DNA from: Kribbella steppae
GTDB lineage: Bacteria > Actinomycetota > Actinomycetes > Propionibacteriales > Kribbellaceae
NCBI RefSeq assembly: GCF_004342025.1
Contig: NZ_SLWN01000012.1
Span: 62,001 to 126,000, forward strand
Length of the DNA: 64,000 bases
Direction of reading: 5' to 3'
Numbering within the stretch: position 1 is the first letter of the stretch; each line of letters opens with the position of its first letter. Shown in pieces: positions 49,533 to 58,043 of the stretch. Position numbers and translations under genes: made by a program. The notes under the pieces were generated by a model. It did no database searches. It saw only the letters and a program-made list of their open reading frames with translations, and was not told the DNA's origin.

Positions 49533-50257
49533 AGACCGGCGCAGCGGTTCTGCTCGTCGCGACAGCGTTGGCTGTGACCGGGTGTTCAACTGAGTCAGGC
49601 ACGGGGCCGACTCAGCCCGGCCCCACCTCAGCCGACGTCACACCAAGCGGAACCGCTGCGCCAACCATCACTGTGATCACGCCGAGCCCGCTCGCGGCAC
49701 CCACCAGTCGGCCGCGACCGCGCACGTCCAGCCCATCACTCCGCCCGGAGCCGTCCGCCGAACCGTCCCGGTCACCACCGCCCAGCAACAGACGCAGGCC
49801 GTCGGCACCGATGCGGAGGTCAACCCCGATCCGGGTCGCGATCCCAGCGATCGGGGTGGACTCAGGCCTGATGCGCCTCGGTCTCAAGCGCAACGGCACT
49901 CTGCAAGTACCCCCGAACGGCTTCCCGGCCGGCTGGTTTACCGGCGCGCCCACACCGGGTGAGAAGGGCCCAGCCGTCATCGCCGGCCATGTCCGCTGGT
50001 CCGGACGGGCAGGCGTCTTCGCGAGGCTGGCGTGGCTGAAGCCGGGGGACACCATCGTGGTGACCCGGCAGGACCGCTCCGACGCCGTATTCCGGGTGAC
50101 CCGGGTCAGGCAGTATCCCAAGTCCACCTTTCCCAGCGCCGCGGTGTACGGCGACCTCGACCATGCCGGATTGCGCCTGATCACCTGTGGCGGGCTGGAC
50201 GACAGGTCAAACAAGTACGAGGCCAACATCGTGGTATTCGCCGACCTGGTCGCCTGA
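49529..50257 (+). CDS. Class F-type sortase, lipoprotein
   Basis: A 242-residue sortase. A lipobox signal (LAVTGC, Cys18) anchors it outside the membrane, a Pro/Ser/Thr-rich linker (about 20-95) follows, and the sortase barrel spans about 100-242. Catalytic residues are His in VIAGHVRW, Cys in LRLITCGG and Arg in DDRSNKYEANIVVF. ATG 49529 overlaps the stop of the DUF3494 gene (ATGA), indicating a dedicated enzyme-substrate pair at the cell surface. Class F sortases are typical of actinobacteria and their substrates are poorly known. Confidence 0.88.
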   Translation: MKTGAAVLLVATALAVTGCSTESGTGPTQPGPTSADVTPSGTAAPTITVITPSPLAAPTSRPRPRTSSPSLRPEPSAEPSRSPPPSNRRRPSAPMRRSTPIRVAIPAIGVDSGLMRLGLKRNGTLQVPPNGFPAGWFTGAPTPGEKGPAVIAGHVRWSGRAGVFARLAWLKPGDTIVVTRQDRSDAVFRVTRVRQYPKSTFPSAAVYGDLDHAGLRLITCGGLDDRSNKYEANIVVFADLVA

Positions 50258-50427
50258 GCCCACAGCGCAATGCCTGACGTTGCCGTGGCTTTCGCGAGGG
50301 GCATGAGGGGTCGGGACGGTATGGGATGCTGTGCCGATCATGAGCGAGGTCGCACGTCAGGACGCAGCGCGGCCTGTGACGCCGCAGACTGCGGAGTCGC
50401 TGGCGAGGAGCGTGCTTCCGCCGCAAC

Positions 50428-50565
50428 TTTCTCCGGGATCAGCGGTTGCGGGCGGTGCTGGACAAGGCTGCCGAGGTCGGCCAATGGGGTAAGACGATGC
50501 CGAAAGGCATTGCGCAGGGTGTCGGGCTGCACGCGGAGTACCGAAGCGCGATCATTGTCCTCGGC
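50428..50565 (+). pseudogene. Remnant of a molybdenum hydroxylase large subunit
   Basis: About 46 codons read RLRAVLDKAAEVGQWGKT, then MPKGIAQGVGLHAEYRSAI, which matches the segment near the C-terminus of xanthine-dehydrogenase/isoquinoline-oxidoreductase (IorB/CoxL-type) large subunits. Flanking sequence on both sides is unrelated and no start codon fits. It is an isolated fragment of a gene otherwise lost. The remaining 345-bp gap between the sortase gene and the zinc-ribbon gene shows nothing else. Confidence 0.5.
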
Positions 50566-50602
50566 AACGAGTGCGCAGGCGGCGGCGCGGTAGGCGGTGC
50601 CG

Positions 50603-50908
50603 TCAGTTCGTGCTCGTCCAGGGCTGCAGTGGCATGGGGCAGGTTGGTTCGGTGTGGGCGTCGGTCAGGTCGTAGGCCACCAGCGGGCAGCGGCTGCAGT
50701 ACAGGAGGCCGGATTCGGGGTCGGTGAAGAGGTCGTGGCCGTGGGAGTTGCCGGCGGCTGGGCAGGAGGTGGCTTCGATCTCGGCGCGGTTGGTGAAGTG
50801 TGCGCCGCACCTGAAGCAGACCGGGACTGCTATGGAATGGCCCTGTGGTGTCACCCGGGACAGGTCCACCACTTGATGGCCGTTGATCTCTGCGAACACG
50901 TCGGTCAC
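50603..50908 (-). CDS. Zinc-ribbon-like hypothetical protein
   Basis: A 101-residue protein with two CxxC pairs (CFRCGAHF about 31-38 and CSRCPLVAYDL about 71-81) and several His residues between them, consistent with one structural zinc site. I do not recognise the family. GTG 50908 is the start, with a GA-rich stretch upstream. It is the last gene of a minus-strand block of stress-signalling proteins (STAS, GAF-ANTAR, RsbP-like, RsbQ-like), 81 bp after the STAS gene. Confidence 0.6.
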   Translation of the reverse strand: MTDVFAEINGHQVVDLSRVTPQGHSIAVPVCFRCGAHFTNRAEIEATSCPAAGNSHGHDLFTDPESGLLYCSRCPLVAYDLTDAHTEPTCPMPLQPWTSTN

Positions 50909-50989
50909 GGCACTCTTTCCCCAGGGAAGGTGTGGACTTCCCTCCTCGGTGCCCAGCGCAAGGATTTCTACGCATTCCGGGCAAAGAAG

Positions 50990-51334
50990 CTACACCGAGT
51001 CGTCCGCGGCGGGTACGTCGTCGCGGATCAGGAGGAGACGGTGCAGCATCGTCAGTTTGATCGTGGACTCGAGCTGTGGCCGCAGCCGGGCCAGGCACAG
51101 CGTGCCACCGGCATTCTCGGCCAGCTTGTGGAGCCGGACGAAGGCTCCGATGCCGCTGGAGTCACAGAACGCCAGCTCCGCCAGGTCCAGAATCAGCGAG
51201 TGCCCGGCTGCTGCGAGCGGCTGAGCGACCTCCAAGAAGCCGGCCGTGGTGCCGAAGTCCAGCTCGCCGGAGACGCTGATCACCAGGTCCGACCCGCGGT
51301 CCAGTACGGCGACGGACAGCAGTTCGTCACTCAC
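50990..51334 (-). CDS. STAS-domain anti-sigma factor antagonist
   Basis: A 114-residue STAS protein (RsbV/SpoIIAA type). The phosphorylatable Ser is in ELAFCDSSGIGAFVRL (about residue 59-60). The dephosphorylated form binds an anti-sigma kinase and frees a stress sigma factor. No RsbW-like kinase is in the window. The start overlaps the GAF-ANTAR gene by eight bases, and an RsbP-like phosphatase that could activate it is two genes upstream. Confidence 0.92.
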   Translation of the reverse strand: MSDELLSVAVLDRGSDLVISVSGELDFGTTAGFLEVAQPLAAAGHSLILDLAELAFCDSSGIGAFVRLHKLAENAGGTLCLARLRPQLESTIKLTMLHRLLLIRDDVPAADDSV

Positions 51335-52100
51335 CGTCGGACCCTCGTAGCTTCCGGGTGTCGATCAGATCCTGCGCGACGTCGCGCAATTTGAGGTTGT
51401 TCTGCTGTGAATAGCGCTTGAGAATCTCGAACGCGCTGGTCTCGTCGAGGTCGAAGCGTTCCATCAGAATGCCCATCGCCTGTCCGACGAGCTTGCGCGC
51501 GTCCACCGCCGCGGCCATCGTTTCGCCGTCTCGCGCCGAGGCGACGGCGACCGAGGCATGCCGGGCCAGGATGTGGGCGATCGCTTCGTCGTCGGCGGTG
51601 AACGCGTTCGGTTCGGTGTTGAACAGCGACAGCACACCGATGAGTTGCTCATTCGCCCACATCGGGACGTGCAGCGCCGATCCGACCCGGTCCTGCGTCA
51701 GCCGTGCCGCCCAGGCAGGCCATCGTTTCTCAGCCTTGACCTCGGGGACGTGCACGACGACTCCTTCGCCGAGCGCGGTCAGCATGGGGCCCTCGCCGAC
51801 GTCGGCCTGCAACTGGTAGATCTCGGTGACCAGGGGGTCGGTCACGGCTGCGGTCTCCAGCTCGCCGCGCAGGGTGAGTACGACACCGGCGTAGGAGCAT
51901 GCCTCCGCCTGAAGCGCGAACTGCACGACTGCCTCGACCGTCTCTTCCACGCCTCCCGCGTCGTGAAGTTCGACCGCGAGGCGGGCAAAGGCGCCTGCTC
52001 CGAATGCCTCCTGGTGATCCAGCGTGACATGCTCGGCCGCCGGGTTCACGATGGGGTTCTCGACGCCGGAGAGCCGGCCTGACTGATCCATGGCCAACAT
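51327..52100 (-). CDS. GAF-ANTAR RNA-binding antiterminator-type sensor
   Basis: A 257-residue protein. The GAF domain (about 45-180) includes ADVGEGPMLTALGEGVVVHV and VGSALHVPMWANEQLIGVLSLF. The ANTAR domain (about 195-250) has LVGQAMGILMERFDLDETSAFEILKRY-type residues for RNA hairpin binding. It should read a small ligand or redox signal and prevent termination of target transcripts. It lies between the RsbP-like phosphatase and STAS genes, joining transcriptional and post-transcriptional stress control. Confidence 0.92.
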   Translation of the reverse strand: MLAMDQSGRLSGVENPIVNPAAEHVTLDHQEAFGAGAFARLAVELHDAGGVEETVEAVVQFALQAEACSYAGVVLTLRGELETAAVTDPLVTEIYQLQADVGEGPMLTALGEGVVVHVPEVKAEKRWPAWAARLTQDRVGSALHVPMWANEQLIGVLSLFNTEPNAFTADDEAIAHILARHASVAVASARDGETMAAAVDARKLVGQAMGILMERFDLDETSAFEILKRYSQQNNLKLRDVAQDLIDTRKLRGSDGE

Positions 52101-52141
52101 GATGCCTTGCCGCGACAGCCGCTCGGACAGACGGCGGCGAA

Positions 52142-53344
52142 TCAGCTCACAGGTCGAGCCGGTACCCCGAGTGCGAGCAAGGCGGTGTCGTCCGAGAGGC
52201 GAGGTCCGAAGCCGGCGAGTACGTCGGAGAGTGCCGTGACGAGTGCGTCCGGTGACGTCCCGGCGTACTGCGTCGCCAGCGTCCGCAAGGCGTCCGGACC
52301 GTAGAAATCACGCCCGCCGTTGACCCGGGCTTCGGTCAGTCCGTCGGTGTAGAGCAGCAGCATGTCGCCAGGATCGAGCGTGACGTCGGTCTGCGGAAAC
52401 TGCGATGACGGCAGGATGCCGATCAGCGTGCCATCTGGACTGGAGAGGAACTCGCAGCGGCCGTCGGCGCGAATCAGCAGCGGTGGCGGGTGGCCGCCCG
52501 ATGCGAACCGGATCGCGACGCGGCCTGTCTCGAGGTCGCTCTGCAGAGTCCCGAAGACGGCCGTGCAGTAGCGCAGGTCTCCGCCGGCATACCGCTCGTG
52601 TAGTAGTGCGTTCAGAGTGCCCAGCGCTGCAGCTGGGTCGTGCATCGCGGCGGCTCGCAAGGTGTAGCGAGCCACCGAGGTCACCGCGGCAGCGGCGGGA
52701 CCTTTGCCGCACACGTCGCCGAGGAAGAAGCCCCAGTGTTCGCCGTCGATGGCGAAGAGGTCGTAGAAGTCGCCGCCGAGTTCGTCGGGTGAGGCGGTGT
52801 GGTAGGTCGCCGCGGTCGCCACTCCCGGCACCTCCGGCATGGTCGCCGGCAGCAGGGACTGCTGGAGGACGGCCAAGGCGTCCTGCAGTCGGGCGCGATC
52901 CTCCTCCGCTTGATGCCGGGCCACCTCGGCGACCTTGCGCTCCCGCAGCAGCTCCTCTTCGTACGTACGCCGGATGTGCGCGTCGAAGATCGTGGTACGG
53001 ATCAGCAGTGGCCGGCCCGTGTCGTCGTACTTGACCACCGACGACACCAGGATGGGCATCCGCGCGCCGCCGGCCCGCTTGAGTTCGAGAGCGACTCCGC
53101 CGACCTCGCCTTGCATTCGCAGCAGGGGAGCGAAGTGGGTCTCGTGGTAGAGCTTGCCGCCGACAGTCAGCAGGTCGGGGAACCGAAGTCGCCCCACAAC
53201 CGCGTCCCGGGGCAGGCCGAGCCAGTCGAGCAACGTGCTGTTGATCGTGACGATCATCCCGTCCATCGACGTCGACAGGTGGCCGCTGGGGGCGGCGTCG
53301 TACGCCTCCTCGGCGGTGTCTGCCCACTCGATGCCGTCCGTCAT
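52142..53344 (-). CDS. rsbP: PAS-PP2C phosphatase, RsbP-like
   Basis: A 400-residue protein. A PAS domain (about 12-125, HLSTSMDGMIVTINSTLLDW) leads through a coiled coil (about 130-160) to a SpoIIE-type PP2C domain (about 180-395). Metal-binding acidic residues are in DELGGDFYDLF, FLGDVCGKG, LLLYTDGLTEAR and SDDTALL. In Bacillus, RsbP with RsbQ dephosphorylates an STAS antagonist under energy stress. The adjacent RsbQ-like gene overlaps by four bases and an STAS gene is downstream, so the same logic is likely. Confidence 0.9.
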   Translation of the reverse strand: MTDGIEWADTAEEAYDAAPSGHLSTSMDGMIVTINSTLLDWLGLPRDAVVGRLRFPDLLTVGGKLYHETHFAPLLRMQGEVGGVALELKRAGGARMPILVSSVVKYDDTGRPLLIRTTIFDAHIRRTYEEELLRERKVAEVARHQAEEDRARLQDALAVLQQSLLPATMPEVPGVATAATYHTASPDELGGDFYDLFAIDGEHWGFFLGDVCGKGPAAAAVTSVARYTLRAAAMHDPAAALGTLNALLHERYAGGDLRYCTAVFGTLQSDLETGRVAIRFASGGHPPPLLIRADGRCEFLSSPDGTLIGILPSSQFPQTDVTLDPGDMLLLYTDGLTEARVNGGRDFYGPDALRTLATQYAGTSPDALVTALSDVLAGFGPRLSDDTALLALGVPARPVS

Positions 53345-54144
53345 CTCAGGTGCGCGAGAAAATCCGCGATGGCTTGGTTGGTGGCCTCGGGCGCCGACAG
53401 GTGCGGGCAGTGACCAGTGGCGTCCAAGGTGACCAGAGTCGAGCCCTGGACGGTGGCCTGCATATACGCGCCGACCTGTCGCGGAGCGATCACATCCTGG
53501 GCCGACTCGAGGATCAACGTCGGTACCCGGACCGTGGCCAGATCCGCGCGGGAGTCGGACAGGAACGTCGTCCGCGCGAACACGCGAGCCATGGCGGGAT
53601 CGGTCGCGCAGAAGCTGTTCGTCAGCTCCTCACTGAGCTCGGGCCGATCCGGCGTACCCATGATGACCGGTGCCATCGCGGCGGACCATCCGAGGTAGTT
53701 CGACTCCAGCGAGCTGAGCAACTCGTCGATGTCCTCGACGCTGAACCCGCCGCGGTAGTCACCGTCATCGACGTAGCAGGGGGAGGGGGCGACCATCACC
53801 AATGCCCCGATCCGCTCCGGAGCCTTCTGTACGGCCAGTACGCCGATCATCGCGCTGACCGAGTGCCCGACGAACACTGCATCGGTCAGGTCGAGCGCGG
53901 CACAGACCTCGAACACATCTTCGGCGTACCCGGCGAGCGAGGAGTAGCGCAGCTCGTCGAAAGCCGACAAGTCGGACCGGCCCGAACCGACGTAGTCGAA
54001 GAGCACCACCCGGTGATCCGGGGCCAGAGCGGGAACGGTCAACCGCCACATGTTCTGGTCACATCCGAACCCGTGCGCCAACACAACCGCCCGCCCGCCC
54101 GGGTTGCCGGTCTCGACGACGTTGTTCCTGCGCAAGATGTCCAC
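53341..54144 (-). CDS. rsbQ: Alpha/beta hydrolase, RsbQ-like
   Basis: A 267-residue alpha/beta hydrolase close to RsbQ. It starts RRNNVVETGNPGGRAVVLAHGFGCDQNMW. The catalytic triad is Ser in GHSVSAMIG (about 94), Asp in AQDVIAPRQ (about 217) and His in GHCPHLSAP (about 246). RsbQ supplies a small hydrophobic signal or cofactor to the RsbP PAS domain. Its stop overlaps the rsbP start (ATGA), so the pair is translated together. Strigolactone-receptor-like relatives share this fold. Confidence 0.88.
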   Translation of the reverse strand: MDILRRNNVVETGNPGGRAVVLAHGFGCDQNMWRLTVPALAPDHRVVLFDYVGSGRSDLSAFDELRYSSLAGYAEDVFEVCAALDLTDAVFVGHSVSAMIGVLAVQKAPERIGALVMVAPSPCYVDDGDYRGGFSVEDIDELLSSLESNYLGWSAAMAPVIMGTPDRPELSEELTNSFCATDPAMARVFARTTFLSDSRADLATVRVPTLILESAQDVIAPRQVGAYMQATVQGSTLVTLDATGHCPHLSAPEATNQAIADFLAHLR

Positions 54145-54180
54145 CCACCCATCCTCGCAGCCATAGCCAGCACAGCGGCA

Positions 54181-54528
54181 TCAGCCAGTGGGTTCGAGCA
54201 GTCCCAGCTGGTTTCCGTCGGGATCCGCACAGGTCACGAGACGTTGGCGTCCGCTCGCCACGATGATGGGGTCGGTCGTCGTGATGCCCTTTGCGGTCAG
54301 TTCGGCGACTCGATCGTCGAGATCGTCGATGAAGAAGTTGACCGTCGTTCGGCCTGACTTGCCTGGATCGTGGAAGACCTGAACGACGCCCGCATCGCTC
54401 AGATGCCACTCGGCCAAAGAGTCCATCGGGCGCTGGTCCGCAGGCCGCCCGAAGAACGCTGCGTACCAGTCGCAGGCCTCGTCGAACTCTGCGACCGGTA
54501 ACACCGCCAGGACTGCGTTGATCGCCAT
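54181..54528 (-). CDS. VOC-family protein
   Basis: A 115-residue single VOC unit: AVLAVLPVAEFDEACDWYAAFFG at the start and TVNFFIDDLDDRVAELTAKG with LVTCADPDGNQLGLLEP at the end. It may be an antibiotic-resistance or lyase-type protein; the ligand is unknown. It starts at ATG 54528, lies 36 bp upstream of rsbQ on the same strand, and may be cotranscribed with it. Confidence 0.85.
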   Translation of the reverse strand: MAINAVLAVLPVAEFDEACDWYAAFFGRPADQRPMDSLAEWHLSDAGVVQVFHDPGKSGRTTVNFFIDDLDDRVAELTAKGITTTDPIIVASGRQRLVTCADPDGNQLGLLEPTG

Positions 54529-54558
54529 AGTGCCGCCTCTCCGGGCCGAAGCCGCGGG

Positions 54559-55800
54559 CTAGGGGTGGGTGGTGATGGTCAGCTCGATGCCTTCTGGGTC
54601 GGTGAGGGTGCAGTGAGTCGGAGACTTGTCGGTGATGACCTGGCCGCCTGCGGTGACGGCTGTGTCGATGCGGGCCTGGAGCTGATCGTACGGAACGGTG
54701 AGATTGAGGTGGATGCGGTTGCGCTGCCGGCGTCGGGCGTCCTCCGATGCGTCCATCTGCTGGAACATGATGACCGGATCCAGTCGGCGCGGATCGTAGA
54801 TGTCGGTCAGGAAGGTGCGCGGGTCGTGCCGGTAGCCGAGCACGGTTGTCCAGAAGGCCCGGACCGCGGGTACGTCGACTGCGTCGATGGCGAGCTGTAC
54901 GAAGCGCAGGCGAGTCGTGTCCGCGGAGAGACCCAGGTCGTGCGCGGCGGTCTGGATTCGACTGGCCAGGTCCACGAACCGGGGCTCGGCCGCACCCTCG
55001 TCGTCCTCCCACAGGTCCTTCCCGCTGTCGATCGTGACGCCGTCCGCCCGTAGGTCCACCAGCAAGGGAATGCCGGCGTCGTCGGCCAGCGCGGCAACGG
55101 TCGTCGCGAGCCGGCTTGCCTGCGGAGGCGACGCGGTCGGGTAGAACGTCATCGCGCCGAACATCGCCTGCCAGTCGGCGGTCTCCGGCTGCTCCGACAG
55201 CTCACCGCCCGGGACCAGGTCGATCTCGTTTCCTTCGGCGTCGGCGATGGTCAGGTCGAATGCGCCGTACGCTTCGCGACCGAGGGCGGCCTTGACCGCC
55301 TGCACCGCTTCGGGCGTCCGGCCGACGTCGACGTGGATCCGATTGCGCAGCGGCCGTGGCTGATCCTGGCGGTGGAACGAGATCGCCGGATCCCGGCGCA
55401 ACGGATCTCCGAGGCCGCTGTCACCGATCGGCTCGTAGGCGAGCGTCGTACGCCAGAACGCCGTCACCGAAGGCCCATCCATGGCATCGATCGCAAGCTG
55501 AACAGTCTGCAGCGCGGCCGGATCGGCCGCCAAGCCCAGGTCCTGAGCCGCCGCCGAGACCGCGCGAGCGAGGTCCACGTCGGCCTCAGTGAGATCCGGA
55601 GAACCGATCCGCACGCGTACGCCGCCGGCGCGCAGATCCAGGTCTGGCAGGCTGTTGCCGTCCGTCAATTCGGCGATGCGGCCGATCAGTGCCGCACCTG
55701 CCGTCATCGACGGCGCGTCGAACCAGGCACTCGCGCCGATGCCAAGGCTCCGCCAGTCCTCGACGCCGCCCGCTTGCTGGAACTCGCTCGTTCTCGTCAT
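54559..55800 (-). CDS. Duplicated DCoH-like plus VOC fusion protein
   Basis: A 413-residue protein with an internal duplication. Each half (about 15-205 and 212-413) holds a pterin-dehydratase-like module (LAADPAALQTVQLAIDAMDG or LSADTTRLRFVQLAIDAVDV) followed by a VOC module (RNRIHVDVGRTPE and RNRIHLNLTVPY). The VOC parts end with ADAEGNEIDLVPGG and TDPEGIELTITTHP. Tandem fusions of this kind are common in actinobacteria but no function is known. A 30-bp gap separates it from the next VOC gene. Confidence 0.8.
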   Translation of the reverse strand: MTRTSEFQQAGGVEDWRSLGIGASAWFDAPSMTAGAALIGRIAELTDGNSLPDLDLRAGGVRVRIGSPDLTEADVDLARAVSAAAQDLGLAADPAALQTVQLAIDAMDGPSVTAFWRTTLAYEPIGDSGLGDPLRRDPAISFHRQDQPRPLRNRIHVDVGRTPEAVQAVKAALGREAYGAFDLTIADAEGNEIDLVPGGELSEQPETADWQAMFGAMTFYPTASPPQASRLATTVAALADDAGIPLLVDLRADGVTIDSGKDLWEDDEGAAEPRFVDLASRIQTAAHDLGLSADTTRLRFVQLAIDAVDVPAVRAFWTTVLGYRHDPRTFLTDIYDPRRLDPVIMFQQMDASEDARRRQRNRIHLNLTVPYDQLQARIDTAVTAGGQVITDKSPTHCTLTDPEGIELTITTHP

Positions 55801-55870
55801 GGCCTCACGCTAGACCTGGTTCCGGACGAACCACGTCCGGAACTCCGGAGCACCCGTTCCCCACCTGCCG

Positions 55871-57958
55871 TCACAGCAGTTCCGCCCGGTCCCAGGCACG
55901 GTGCATGCCGACGAGGGCGAAGAGGTCGGTGGTGTAGGCCTTGGTGATCGCCTCACCGATGAGGATGCCGGGAGCGGTGGTATCGATGCCGGCCTCGGTC
56001 AGGACGTTGTCGCCGTCGCCCCAGGCGCCGATCAGCTTGCAGTGCCTGAAGAGTTCAGTCAGCAGGACGGTCAGCTTGCTGTCCCTCAGCGTTGGGTTGC
56101 CAGCGGCAACGACAAGGGCGTCGTACTCGATGGAACGAGTGGTCAGGAGGGTACGGTCGACGGTTTGGGCAGTGCGTTTCGTCTTCAGTGTCCCGCCGAC
56201 CGGCGCAATGACCCGCAGTACGGCGCCCTGCGCCTCGACGGCGCGGCGGAGCCTGCCGATCCCGGCAAGGTCCGAGCCGTGATCGGCGACGACGCCGATC
56301 ACTCGGCCGGCGATCGGACCCGGGGCGAAGGCGATCTGCGACAGCGCGGGCGATGGGACCACGCCCGACGGCGGAGTGCCTTGGGGAGCAGGGAGACCGA
56401 GTCCGTCGGCGACGGCAGTACACAGGTCGGCGTCGACGTGGGCCAGGACGCCGAGCATCCGTTCGCGGATCGCTTGCTCGTGGCACTTGCCCAGTTCGAA
56501 GGTGAACGCTTCGACGATATGAGTCCGCTCGACCTCGCTCATGCTCGACCAGAACAGTGCCGCCTGGGAGAAATGGTCACCGAACGAGACAGGATTCGCG
56601 CGGATCTTCGGCCCGGCGACCTCGCGCGGCACGTGCACTAATGCTCCCTCAGCTTCGGCCGCGGGGACAGGCTCCTGCTCGCCGCCAAGGCTGTTGGGCA
56701 GGTACGGCGCCACACCGCGATGCACCGCGGTCTGGTGCATGCCGTCGCGCAGGTTGTCGTTCACCGCGGCATGCGGGCAGTTGATCGGGAGCTGGGTGAA
56801 GTTCGGTCCGCCGAGTCGGGTCAGTTGGGTGTCGAGGTAGGAGAACAGGCGCGCCTGCATCAGCGGGTCGTCGGTCACCTCGATCCCGGGCACCAGATTA
56901 CCGGTATGGAAGGCGACCTGCTCGGTCTCGGCGAAGAAGTTCGTCGGGTTCCGGTCCAGGGTCAGCTTGCCGACCAGCTGTACCTCGCACAGTTCCTCCG
57001 GCACGATCTTCGTCGGGTCGAGCAGGTCGATACCCTCGAACGTTTGATCCTCCGAGTCGGGCATGATCTGCAGTCCCAGCTCGAACTCCAGTGGCGCGCC
57101 CGCCTCGATGCCGTCGGCGAGGTCGCGCCGGTGGAAGTCGGGATCGGCGCCGGCGGCGAGCTGCGCCTCCTCCCAGACCAGCGAGTGGATGCCGGCCACC
57201 GGCTTCCAGTGAAACTTGACCAGACACGTTTCGTCCTGGGCGTTCACCAGCCGGAAGGTGTGGACGCCGAAGCCTTCCATGGTCCGGAACGAGCGCGGGA
57301 TGCCGCGGTCGGACATCGCCCACATCACGTGGTGGGTCGCCTCGGTGTGCAGTGAGACGAAGTCCCAGAAGGTGTCGTGGGCGGTCTGGGCCTGCGGGAT
57401 CTCGCGGTCCGGGTGCGGTTTGCCCGCGTGGATGATGTCGGGGAACTTGATTCCGTCCTGGATGAAGAAGACCGGCATGTTGTTGCCGACCAGGTCGAAG
57501 CTGCCCTCGTCGGTGTAGAACTTCACCGCGAAGCCACGGACGTCGCGAACGGTGTCGGCCGAGCCGCGGGAGCCCAGCACGGTCGAGAAGCGCACGAACA
57601 CGGGGGTCTCGCGACCGCGCTGGAGGAAGCCGGCCTTGGTTGCCGCCGCGGCGTTCCCGTAGGCCTGGAAGGTTCCGTGCGCAGCCGCGCCGCGCGCGTG
57701 CACCACCCGCTCCGGAATGCGTTCGTGGTCGAAGTGGGTGATCTTCTCCCGGAGGTGGAAGTCGTCCATCAGGCTTGGTCCGCGCGGACCGACCTTCAAA
57801 GAGTGGTCGGTGTCGGCTAGGCGGAGTCCCTGCGCCGTGGTCAGGAACGGCCCTTCCTGAAGCCTGCCTCCGGCCTCTTCGACGGGCCGTACGTCGGCCG
57901 CTGCCGCCGGCGTGCTCGTACTGCGACGTGTGGTGGCGGCTGTGCGTTTCGGGGGCAT
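55871..57958 (-). CDS. katE: Large-subunit catalase (clade 2, HPII type)
   Basis: A 695-residue heme catalase. The distal His is in RIPERVVHARGAAAHG (about 85), the Asn in VGNNMPVFFI and the proximal Tyr in LFSYLDTQLTRLGG (about 370). After the core, residues about 540-695 form the flavodoxin/GATase-like C-terminal domain of HPII catalases. It breaks down hydrogen peroxide in the cytoplasm, usually in stationary phase or general stress. ATG 57958 follows GAGGAG. It is 85 bp after a GAF-ANTAR gene on the same strand, with a small hairpin between. Confidence 0.95.
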   Translation of the reverse strand: MPPKRTAATTRRSTSTPAAAADVRPVEEAGGRLQEGPFLTTAQGLRLADTDHSLKVGPRGPSLMDDFHLREKITHFDHERIPERVVHARGAAAHGTFQAYGNAAAATKAGFLQRGRETPVFVRFSTVLGSRGSADTVRDVRGFAVKFYTDEGSFDLVGNNMPVFFIQDGIKFPDIIHAGKPHPDREIPQAQTAHDTFWDFVSLHTEATHHVMWAMSDRGIPRSFRTMEGFGVHTFRLVNAQDETCLVKFHWKPVAGIHSLVWEEAQLAAGADPDFHRRDLADGIEAGAPLEFELGLQIMPDSEDQTFEGIDLLDPTKIVPEELCEVQLVGKLTLDRNPTNFFAETEQVAFHTGNLVPGIEVTDDPLMQARLFSYLDTQLTRLGGPNFTQLPINCPHAAVNDNLRDGMHQTAVHRGVAPYLPNSLGGEQEPVPAAEAEGALVHVPREVAGPKIRANPVSFGDHFSQAALFWSSMSEVERTHIVEAFTFELGKCHEQAIRERMLGVLAHVDADLCTAVADGLGLPAPQGTPPSGVVPSPALSQIAFAPGPIAGRVIGVVADHGSDLAGIGRLRRAVEAQGAVLRVIAPVGGTLKTKRTAQTVDRTLLTTRSIEYDALVVAAGNPTLRDSKLTVLLTELFRHCKLIGAWGDGDNVLTEAGIDTTAPGILIGEAITKAYTTDLFALVGMHRAWDRAELL

Positions 57959-58003
57959 CGGGTCTCCTCAGTGGCCGGTGTGCGCAGGCCCGGTACCCCT
58001 GGT

Positions 58004-58019
58004 CAGTCCTGTCGGACTG
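58004..58019 (-). terminator. Small hairpin between GAF-ANTAR and catalase genes
   Basis: CAGTCC-TGTC-GGACTG forms a six-pair stem with a four-base loop in the 85-bp gap. It may end the upstream transcript or be the type of short hairpin an ANTAR protein recognises in the katE leader. Both are inference from position. Confidence 0.3.
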
Positions 58020-58043
58020 TCAACTCGATCGATGCCGTCCAGT

